Under the pieces are notes generated by a model. That model had not been told where the DNA came from, made no database searches, and was given only the letters and a program-made list of their open reading frames with translations. Shown here piece by piece: positions 45,290 to 55,400 of a stretch of 64,000 nt of DNA (within the stretch, counting starts at the first letter, position 1; each line of letters opens with the position of its first letter). Source of the DNA: Amphiduros pacificus (lineage: Eukaryota; Annelida; Polychaeta; Phyllodocida; Hesionidae); assembly GCA_949316495.1 (NCBI GenBank), contig OX439003.1, forward strand, positions 27,007,656 to 27,071,655. Reading direction: 5' to 3'. Made by a program: the position numbers and the translations under genes.

Positions 45290-46392
45290 ATCCATTTCTT
45301 ACACTACTAGAGGTACATTTCTTACACTGCTAGAGGTAAATGTGTTACACTGCTAGAGGTAAATTTATTATGCTGCTAGAGGTACACTTATTACACTGCT
45401 AGAAGTACATTTATAACACTGTGAGAGGTGCATTTATTACACTACTAGAGGTAAATTTATTACCACTAGTTTGATTTATTACACTGCGAGAGATACATTC
45501 AATGCACTGCGAGAGATACATTCAATGCACTGCGAGAGATACATTTATTACACTGTGAAAGATACATTTATTACATTGTGAGAGATACATTTATTACACT
45601 GTGAGAGATACATTTATTACACTGTGAGAGATACATTTATTACACTGTGAGAGATACATTTATTACACTGTGAGAGATACATTTATTACACTGTGAGAGA
45701 TACATTTATTACATTGTGAGGGATACATTTATTACATTGTGAGAGATACATTTATTACATTGTGAGAGATACATTTATTACACTGTGAGGGATACATTTA
45801 TTACATTGTGAGAGATACATTTATTACATTGTGAGAGATACATTTATTACATTGTGAGAGATACATTTATTACACTGTGAGGGATACATTTATTACACTG
45901 TGAGGGATACATTTATTACACTGTGAGAGATACATTTATTACATTGTGAGAGATACATTTATTACATTGTGAGAGATACATTTATTACATTGTGAGAGAT
46001 ACATTTATTACACTGTGAGGGATACATTTATTACATTGTGAGAGATACATTTATTACATTGTGAGAGATACATTTATTACATTGTGAGAGATACATTTAT
46101 TACACTGTGAGGGATACATTTATTACACTGTGAGGGATACATTTATTACATTGTGAGAGATACATTTATTACATTGTGAGAGATACATTTATTACATTGT
46201 GAGAGATACATTTATTACATTGTGAGAGATACATTTATTACATTGTGAGAGATACATTCAATGCACTGTGAGAGACATTTATTACACTGTGAGAGATACA
46301 TTTATTACACTGTGAGAGATACATTTATTACATTGTGAGAGATACATTTATTACATTGTGAGAGATACATTTATTACACTGAGAGGCACATT
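45290..46392 (+). repeat. 23-bp minisatellite, about 47 copies
   Basis: The unit is acatttattacactgtgaga plus gat. The first 8-10 copies (to about 45540) are diverged (ctgctagagg forms); the rest are nearly uniform. Variants with cattgtg versus cactgtg and gagggat versus gagagat recur in the same order, hinting at a short higher-order unit. Confidence 0.95.
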
Positions 46393-47032
46393 CATCATAC
46401 TGCTTGCCTTACATTATTGAATCTTACAATTAACCATTGTTGCATCATGGGGTATCACATAATGTACATTTTTTGGCACATGTCATCAGAATATAATTTT
46501 GGGGCTCATCATGCAGACATAAAATATTTTTGATGTGAGTGGATTTATGTGAACTATTATCTTGATTATTATTCATGGGAAGGATGGCGTGACAACATTA
46601 CAGACATCTCAAGTACTGTTTTACATCTTCATTCTTTTCATGTATTCATTAGGACTTCCCAACAAAGGAGTCCATAGTATCATGTTTTTACAAGAAAATA
46701 GCGAAAGCATGTAAACAATGCTGCAGTTTTCTTTTCTTATGATCCATAGTTATTTTGCATGTTATGATTTGTCTGCTTCATATTCTTAAACAACTAATTA
46801 ATGTGGGAAGAAAAATTTAGAGCGATCATGGGGAATGATTGCTTAGCTTTTATTGTCTGTTGAAAATGCTAAATATTTGGTTTACATCATATATAAATCA
46901 ACTTAAACAGCAGTTATCCTCATGTGGTTTTGTGATATATGAAGATATATTTTTCGACATTTACTTTGATGTGGAAGTCAATAGTTTGTGGGTGGAATGA
47001 AATAGAATTTTGTTTTTATTGTTTCTTTCCAG
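46393..47032. other. Non-coding, nothing recognised
   Basis: AT-rich sequence ending in a strong pyrimidine tract before 47033. Confidence 0.3.
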
Positions 47033-47149
47033 AAAATAAGAGTAGCCGTTGTTGTTGACGGAAATGGACTGCAATCATTTATTCCACATAAAAGTGTCAG
47101 TGCTGGAGATGTTGGTGTTTTATCTGGGAGCTATGTTGTTGAGTTGTAA
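47033..47149 (+). CDS. Candidate terminal exon, 38 codons and stop
   Basis: A strong acceptor (gtttctttccag) precedes KIRVAVVVDGNGLQSF, then a segment ending LSGSYVVEL and TAA. Only this frame is open; the other two stop at once. It enters in phase 0, the same phase in which the 31215 candidate leaves. The protein is not recognised, and 38 open codons could occur by chance, so this may be a real alternative last exon or a false one. Confidence 0.28.
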   Translation, partial: KIRVAVVVDGNGLQSFIPHKSVSAGDVGVLSGSYVVEL

Positions 47150-48678
47150 AGCTTATTGGCAGTGTTGTAAGGGGCTTATTGTGTAGTCTGGTCACCGATC
47201 CCCGGAGTGGTGTATATGGAGGGACATGGACACACAATTTGTACCCATCCTGCACCACATACATCAGTCCAGCAACTGGTGCTTTATTACTCCACTCACT
47301 CCTCAGCTAACTTTCCCATTCCACTTGCCTCCTGCAGGTAATCACCTCCCCATATCACAATGTTCCCTTTTTGTTTCAAGCGCTAGTTCTATTGAGTTGA
47401 TTGGCAGTGCTCTGTGATTTTGCATTTCAACTTGATTTGGGACTTTGAAGTAAAATAGGCTATTTTTTTTTATATATTTAATGATCAGTAATTTGAGACC
47501 TTGACATGTAGGGACTTGCCTGCCAGGCAAGTAACTTGAAACAAAGTTGCCTGACATCTTTGTCTCTTGCTCAGGTTATGATTAAAATTATTGCCTTGTC
47601 AATAAGGCCTAGGATGTGATGTAGAAAGGCACCATTGAACAAGAATATTGTTTTGATTGGCACCCAACTATATACTGTATATTTCTATTTTGTCAGATAC
47701 ATGTAATTGAATTGTTAGTTTGAAAATTAAGTAATTTGGCAATTGTACAGTTTCCTTTCTTTAGGATGCCTTTTCTTTTTTATAAAATATTCTTAAAATT
47801 GCTTCATGCAAAAATGATAAATTGGCAAAGGAAAATTTTATGGAAGGGTATTTTGTTCACCAGTCCTGACTCATTAAAATTGAAAGAAACAAAACAATTT
47901 TTAAGAAGCCATGTTGCGTTTTATAGATAAATGATTTAGACATGACATCTTTTATAGGTTTTATAAGTTTTATAGGGGGTCTTCAATTTGTCACATTGAA
48001 ATATTTATGATAGGAGAGAGAAAGCTTAGTGTGGCTCTTTATAACAGGAGGTCCTGTGCATATGATTTACCTTGCTTGGATCTAGGGCTCAGACTGGAGT
48101 AATTTGATTGAGAAAACATATAGAAAAATGGCGTGGCATTATTCATGTAGCTATCTACTGTATTGACTGGGTAGTGGCATGGTCGGGTAGTTTATGATAG
48201 CCTCATATCCCATAATTCTCCTGCAGACGTCATTACTCCCTCGCATCTCCATCGTCCCTATCTCACATGCCTCGTATGTCATGTATTTCTATTATTTCTT
48301 GTCTCACATGTGTAATATTGTTATTTCTCAGTAGATTAGTATTGTTTGGCAGCCGTGCTTCCTGACTGCAGCTCTGACTCACAAGTTTATCGGGTCTTGC
48401 CACCAGGAAACCACAAAGTGAAAATAAGATCAGTGTTTCATTGTGAATGTTTTATCGGTGCAAATATTAACAACTTTAAAAGGAGTGGACTTTGTTGTTC
48501 TTATCAATTCTTATTTGTTCTTATTAGGCTGTTGCCGCGTGATGCGATTCATCCATGTCACAGATGTGCATGGTAGGGTCAAGCAATGCTAACAATATGT
48601 ATGACAACATAGACGCTTGGACACAACACTATTTCTTCATCATGATATATATACATATACACATATATGATATATATA
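47150..48678. other. Non-coding with a short TA microsatellite at its end
   Basis: No exon is supported. The stretch ends in a tatata-rich run (about 48645-48680) into which the next two elements appear to have inserted. Confidence 0.35.
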
Positions 48679-50448
48679 TACCGTATTTACTCGAGTATAA
48701 GTCGAGGTTTTTTTCCAAAAACTCTTAGTTAATGTTTAGGGGGTCGACTTATACACGAGAGCAACCTGTGGACGAGGATTTACGCCAAAAAATTACGACA
48801 CTATGAGTTTTCATTACGAACATTCTTATTTTCGAAATAACGAATATCGGACATAGCGGGTCGGTTTAACAGTCTTATACTCGAGTAATTACGGTAAAAC
48901 GTAAATACGATCTTCATATTTTCGAAATAACGAATATCAGTCGCAACAGATTGATTTTAATTGCGTTTTAAATGATAAAGAAAGGTATTTACCCAATATT
49001 ACTGGTCTATTATTCGAAACGCTTTGTTTTGACTTTGTTCTCACTGATTCCAATTATCAGCGTTCACAGTTTTGCAATACGTCTTTGTTTCCACTGCTTT
49101 GAGTCGTGTCTTCCCGCTTGGAAAGAAATGCTTTCACACGTGGATCGATTTTAATTGCGTTTTAAATGATAAATAAAGGTATATACATAATCGTTTTCGT
49201 GCTAAAAACAAGAGCCTCTTCCCGTCACTTCCGCCTTTCAAAATTGCGACCACGTGTTGCGTTGAGTCGTCTCTTCCCTTCTTGACAAATGCCTTCACAC
49301 GTGGATCAATTTTAATTGCGTTTTAAATGATAAATAAAGGTATTTACCCAATATTATCACAAATTGTTCGAGAACAAAACAAAACCATCAATCCATTTAA
49401 AACGCAATTAAAATAGACATAGAAGTAAAAGTAAAACGTAAATACGATGTCCGTGACGTAGCGGATCGATTGGCCACGTGACTCGCAAATCATGTGATCA
49501 TTGACTTTGCAGATTTGCCAGAGAATTGCGTTTAAATGATGAATAAAAGTATATACCCAATATTAACACGAAATACGCTTTGCAGGTCGAGAACAGAACA
49601 AAACCATTCATCCATTTAACATGCATTACGCAATACGAGGTCGTCATTTTAAAAAGCGGGAGTGACGGGGACAAGCTCTTATTTTTGGTGCGAAAACAAA
49701 TGGAGTGTATCAACTCGCATTGAAATATTAATATATTGCGCAACAATGGATCCCTGGTTTCTCATCGTGTTGCCGCACATCAAATTTACCGTGTTCCGCA
49801 CATCGAATTTCTGTCCAAGCGGGAAGACACGACTCAGAGCAGTAGAAAAAATGACGAAATGCATAATTTGTGATAATATTGGGTAAATACCTTTATTTAT
49901 CAGATCATTTGAAATGCAATTAACGCTTTGTTTCGACTTTGTTCTCACTGATTCCAATTATCAGCGTTCACAGTTTTGCGTTTCGTCATTGTCTCCACTG
50001 CTTTGAGTCGTGTCTTCCCTTGTTGACAGAAATGCTTTCACACGTGAATCGATTTTAATTGCGTTTTAAATGGATTGATGGTTTTGTTCTGTTCACGAAC
50101 AATTTGTGATAATATTGGGTAAATACCTTTATTTATCATTTAAAACGCAATTAAAATCGACCCGCTACGTCTGATATCCGTTATTTCGAAAATATGAACA
50201 TCGTATTTACGTTTTACCGTATTTACTCGTGTATAAGACTGCTAAGATCTTATATCGTAAGCATATTTAAGTTTCACTTTTAAAATGACCGCCAAGCTTC
50301 AGCTGAAGCTTGAATGGTAGCAGAGCCGATATGTCAAGAAAAACCAACTCGACTTATATTCGGAAATTGTTTTTTTTCAAGAAAAATAACCTCAATTTTG
50401 GGGGGTCGACTTATACACGAGTCGACTTATACACGAGTAAATACGGTA
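48679..50448. mobile_element. 1.77-kb nested foldback element bounded by two inverted MITE copies
   Basis: The outer ends are TACCGTATTTACTCG and CGAGTAAATACGGTA. Each end is itself a complete small element with the same inverted ends: 48679-48896 and 50215-50448, in opposite orientation. Inside them the sequence is again inverted-repetitive: tttaattgcgttttaaatga plus taaataaaggtatttaccc occurs several times in both orientations. The core carries blocks also found in the hAT-type MITE at 23.2 kb. It is CpG-rich compared with its surroundings and has no convincing gene. Confidence 0.75.
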
Positions 50449-50451
50449 TAT

Positions 50452-52388
50452 TAGGGTGGCTCATTTTTTGAAAATTTTTGAAAATCATTGTTCCCAAACC
50501 TGATTTGAATGCGTATGGGTATGAAAACCACTGTGATTTTTTTTCGGAATTTTTTGAAAAATTTTAATATGCGCATGGGGGGCGTGGGGGTCAAAGGGCA
50601 AATTTACTGTATGAAAAAGGTCAACTTTGTCGTAGAAGGTTGTATGATAGCTCATATCGTAGGTATTGATGTGTAGAACAAACTTTGCAAAAGAACATAT
50701 GCTCTAAAACTTTATCTTCATACCACAAAATGGAAATAACAGTTTTTAGGGTCAATTTTGTAAAACATTGCCATAATAATACAGTAGTGAAAGATTTATT
50801 CTCTATTGAAAATGTATTGCTGCATCTATCATACCTGATGGGATACTCTCAATGAATACATTCAACATAACAGTAATTAACACATTTCTCATAATTGTCA
50901 CTACTTTGCCTTAATAGTCAACATCAACAGTAAGAGTGGTGTATACATATCAGCTGACTTTCAATGACGTCAGAATAGAGTCTCTAATATGAGTTCACTG
51001 TCTACACAAAGTTGAGATTTCTTTTGCGCAGATTGTCGATGCAGCCACGGTGGTCACATGCAACAAGAACAATATTGTCCCTGTCTCCAACTGCTCGGGT
51101 CATATGAGCATATTCAGCCACATCTTTGACAGCACGCTCAGCAGCATCATTGACCACCTCCATGTCTTGCAGGAATGCCCGCATGTGTGCGTATGCTGGG
51201 AAGCGATTCCATTCTGATGGTGGCAAGGTAAGCCAGTGTAAGCTAGGCATCTGTATATCACGCAGATGGAACACCAACCAAGATCGCTCAGTGATGAATC
51301 TTGAAAGAGATGGTCGTTCAGCAGTGAGATGGGCAGCAACTGGGTCAAAGTTCGGCTGACCAGGCTTTCCTGTCTGGAATACAGCTGGGCGGGGTGTCTG
51401 AGTCAGCTGCACAGCCATCTTCTGCTTCTCATACCGAGAAAGCCCATCATCGAACAAGCCCAGTACTACCAGCTCAGGGCATAGATACCAAAGGTGTCTG
51501 CGCATGCTGTTAGATGCCTGATCCACTATCTTCCGCTGGAGGGCAACAGGCAGTCCTCTGTAAGACTTCAGCTCATAGCAGAAGGACAGGTCAAGCCTAG
51601 GAGCAGCTGTGCTCAGCCGGGAGCTAAGGAAATCCCTGACATAGATGAGGATAATATATTCAGCGATTCCATCCAGATTGTTGCTGTCGCGCCTGCTGAG
51701 CTGAAACACATGGCTAAGTAGGTATATCTTCAAGATATAGAGGGACTTGCCCATGAACCTGGCATGGTGGTATGCTCCCGGCTTCCGGAGCTCAAACACC
51801 TGGAACACCTCACCAGCTCTGACGCGTATTGGCTCCCCTCCAAGAATGACATTCAATAGCTCTGCCAGCTCCCTATAGTCCCCTCTTGTGAATGTTCCAT
51901 GGAGAAGTTGCTCCTGTGCCCATGTCAATGACGCTCTAGCAAACCAGCTTTTTTCACTCTTGTAAGGCCCTGTTGGGGATGTCTCATCATATTCTGGCCA
52001 GTTCCATTTGCAGAAGAGGTTGGCATCAGGGAATGCAGGGTCTGCCTCCCTCTGCTCCACAAACCACTTCTGGAATCTCTTGAATAGTGGATCATCTGGA
52101 CTGTTATTTCCATTTTGTGGTATGAAGATAAAGTTTTAGAGCATATGTTCTTTTACAAAGTTTGTTCTACACATCAATACCTACGATATGAGCTATCATA
52201 CAACCTTCTACGACAAAGTTGACTTTTTTCATACAGTAAATTTGCCCTTTGACCCCCACGCCCCCTGTGCGCATATTAAAATTTTTCAAAAAATTCCGAA
52301 AAAAAATCACAGTGGTTTTCATACCCATACGCATTCAAATCAGGTTTGGGAGCAATGATTTTCAAAAATTTTCAAAAAATGAGCCACC

Positions 52389-52391
<3 letters not shown>
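50452..52391. mobile_element. 1.94-kb DNA transposon with about 291-bp terminal inverted repeats
   Basis: The ends are TAGGGTGGCTCATTTTTTG and its mirror. The arms (50452-50742 and 52101-52391) stay nearly identical to the inner boundary aaatggaaataacag. It sits in a TA-rich run, so the target duplication (probably ATAT or similar) cannot be read exactly. It encloses one long minus-strand frame. The few differences between arms suggest a young element or recent repair between arms. Confidence 0.9.
51002..52135 (-). CDS. Transposon-encoded protein of unclassified family, likely N-terminally incomplete
   Basis: The frame is open from 52135 (just after an in-frame TAA in the right terminal repeat) to the stop at 51002-51004, about 377 codons. 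Codons GTG at 52060 or internal ATGs are possible starts, but none is convincing. From memory it resembles the C-terminal half of large uncharacterised transposon-linked proteins of cnidarians, aphids and other invertebrates. The shared features are RRHLWYLCPELVVLGLFDD, ERPSLSRFITERSWLVFHL, then VVNDAAERAVKD and CDHRG near the end. The ND-x2-ER and DH residues may be catalytic, as in DDE-type transposases; this is inference. The frame starting inside the terminal repeat suggests internal deletion or loss of upstream exons. Confidence 0.6.
   Translation of the reverse strand, partial: NFIFIPQNGNNSPDDPLFKRFQKWFVEQREADPAFPDANLFCKWNWPEYDETSPTGPYKSEKSWFARASLTWAQEQLLHGTFTRGDYRELAELLNVILGGEPIRVRAGEVFQVFELRKPGAYHHARFMGKSLYILKIYLLSHVFQLSRRDSNNLDGIAEYIILIYVRDFLSSRLSTAAPRLDLSFCYELKSYRGLPVALQRKIVDQASNSMRRHLWYLCPELVVLGLFDDGLSRYEKQKMAVQLTQTPRPAVFQTGKPGQPNFDPVAAHLTAERPSLSRFITERSWLVFHLRDIQMPSLHWLTLPPSEWNRFPAYAHMRAFLQDMEVVNDAAERAVKDVAEYAHMTRAVGDRDNIVLVACDHRGCIDNLRKRNLNFV

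Positions 52392-52473
<82 letters not shown>
52392..52473. repeat. (TA)n microsatellite
   Basis: About 80 bases of uninterrupted TA repeat lie directly outside the right end of the 1.94-kb transposon. A shorter TA run lies left of the 48.7-kb foldback element. Confidence 0.97.
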
Positions 52474-52477
<4 letters not shown>

Positions 52478-55400
52478 ATAATACTAAGTAACTCACAGAT
52501 ATGCGGCTTGTAGAATTCCATGAAGACAAAGCTAACTATAAATCTCAGAGCTTGTGGCTGCGAGCTTGTATTTCCCCTCTTCCCGATTCATCTTGCTCCT
52601 GCCTTCAGTTTAATTTAATCACGTATGATGTGATAACAAGGCTTCGTGCACTGCCATACATAATCATCATAAATTCATTACCGCTGTGTTCTTCTAATCA
52701 CATTTTGTCACCCTTTGTTTTCTGTGCAGTTTATGGATAGAATTAGAAAGTGTCGTGTCATGGAAGGGTATCTTTTTTTTATTAGAAAAAGCACACATTT
52801 TTGCCACTTCTTTGTGGCAATTTTGCATTGATATTGAAAGTTTTTTCTCATCACAGAGAGAGGAGAATTTTATTACTTTTTAGTTTCTTCACCCATGACT
52901 TTTTCTGAAGCAAAGTAATAGCCACGAGGTATAATTTGGACAATAGAAAATATCGTGAAAAAGGTTTTTGTCAACCCTGTGCAAATTAAACGCATCCCAT
53001 GTTCCCTTGAGCAATCAATAATGATGAGGACTGCCGACTAATTAGCCAGCCCCAAATGGGAATATGAGTAAAAAATGACAACAATGCCAAGGCTCTATGA
53101 TCCATCTTCATGGGCATGTCATACCAATATAAACTGCTCCCAAAACAAACAGGTCATGACAGGGTGGTAATGGATAACTTTATCTCGTGATTCACCATTA
53201 TTGATCTTTTCTAATATCTGATGTCAACATGTGATAATTAAATCCATCCACTTGGTCGTATAAATATCTTCTTTGCAGATTCTCATGAAACTATACTTTA
53301 ATGATTTGATGGCTTTTTGTTTGAAAGTAAGAATATCGTAAAATAGTGTGGGTTTTAACTGTTATTTAAAATGGCTCATAAAATAGAATGTTTAAATAAT
53401 TACTGCATATGAGTCACGTCATGATGGATTCAGCCACAACATCGCCAAACCAAATATCTTTGCAGTGTGATTAAAAAAAGCAACTTTCCAGACGTTTTCA
53501 ATATCTCTGTCATTAAATGTTTTAATCAAAGAGAATCCGCAGAGGTAAACATGATAAATGAATGAGACTGATGACAGCACCCTGTGGCCTTCCCAAACTA
53601 TCTACAAATCTAGTGGCTGAAAATAAAATCTTTTTGATGCAGGATGGCTGAAGTTTTGAAGTTAATAAGAGAGTTAATCTCTGTCAGAATTGGAATATTG
53701 GTATCTTGCATCTCATCTGGTGACAGTTCTTGTAAAATGTTCATTTGGATACTGAGTAAAAAATCAATGTTTTTATCAGTGCAGATGAAGAGGAGAGCTG
53801 AAAAAACACTCCAGTATCTGCCATTGTTGGTCTTGGCATCTCCAAATCATTAAATACCATGTTGAAAAAAAATTAGTTATCAGAATGTTTTGGATGGAAA
53901 TTGGTTTTCTATGGGGTCTGCACAGTTTCAGAAGCATTGATTTCAGGGTTCCTGGTGTGGTGAAATGTGACGACACTATTTCTGAGGGACGGATATCAAT
54001 AAACGTATCGTATGGCTTCTGTGCTTGTGATCCTGTAGCAAGGGTGGCAAAACATGCTGGTATTGCATACACTTCACAGAGGCCTAAATAAATGCCTCAT
54101 AGTGTCACAATTGTACAGTGGGTCTTATTTGAAACAGCATAGTACTTTGAAAAAGTTATACAAGTTGACAAAGTTTTCATAGCAATTGCATTACTTGCCA
54201 CTTTCACAGCTTCTGTGTTCATTATGAACCTCAATGTGAGCTTTCTCAATAAAGCCACAGGAAGTTGTCATTTTTGCTGATATGGGATTATTAGTATTGA
54301 TTGAGATTTGTGAATACAGTGAATAAGGCCCATTATGTAGATGTCTACTCGAAAAAATGATTTTCTTCCTCTTGCTTGTCAAGATGCAATGAGATTGGTC
54401 ATTATCTGTATAAGCAGTATTGGAGAAAGCTATGCTTGTCATTCAAAGCCTATTTATTTGACAGTTCTGTGAATATGTTGCCATCTTTGTGGTTGTGTAA
54501 TTCTACACTTGCAAACATTCCAATGACAGCCCCTGACAATGGTGAGTTGTCTTTTTGTGCATGACCTTTCCACAAAATGTGAAGAATTCCTGATGAGGTG
54601 TCATAATTAGAGGCAGGAGGTGTCAGAAAAGTGGCATCTGCATGGACAGTGTCGCAAGTCTTGCTCTGATGAATGTCTCAGGAAAACATTGAGATTCTAG
54701 GAATGTTATTTTAGGGTTTGAACTAGGTCATTTTGAGGGAAGGGTCTTATATGGATAAGATCGAGACCTGTGGCAGAAGCAACCAAGCTTTTTTCAAATT
54801 CAATGTTAAATAGATATATTGAAAATGTTCCATAATTGAAAGTAACAAGAAAGATTTCCTTGAAAAAGAAATAATACTGTGCTGTTGCAAATTAATATGA
54901 TTGGAAACCCAAACAAAAATGAAAAACAAAGTTATGCAATAATTTCAAAAGTTTGACATAATCACAAGAGCCAAACCTGAGATTTTCTTATATTGTCCAA
55001 AATGCTTGGTCACACACTACAATTCTCTTTTCACTCTTTCCAATCTTAATTTAAAAGTGCCACCAAGTGGCAGAATAACTGAAAGATGGCTGCCAAACTT
55101 ATGGCATGGAAGGAAAATGTGGTGACAGTCCATTGACTTACAGCCTATGGAGTTGAAACCTCAATAATCCAGGCCTGAATGCAAAACAAACCTGAGCAAA
55201 AAACCAACATCATTGTACAGACCTATCTGAGGTACGGCACTATATGCATATATGCATCCCTCCCTTGTCTCAGGCAGCCCTGCCAAAATGTAGCAGAATC
55301 CTGTCAATTTTATAATGGAAATCTGATACTGAAGGCAGTAATGTAATAGGGTGCAGAGCTTTCAGAATTTAAATTATCAAGAGCTTGCAGACCAATGACA

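Noticed and set aside
32790-46392. CRISPR-like direct repeats
   Set aside because: The repeats are contiguous without unique spacers and the genome is eukaryotic.
53279-53326. 48-nt splice-bounded segment reading ILMKLYFNDLMAFCLK
   Set aside because: Too short and AT-rich; splice-like pairs of this kind are expected by chance in 46 kb.
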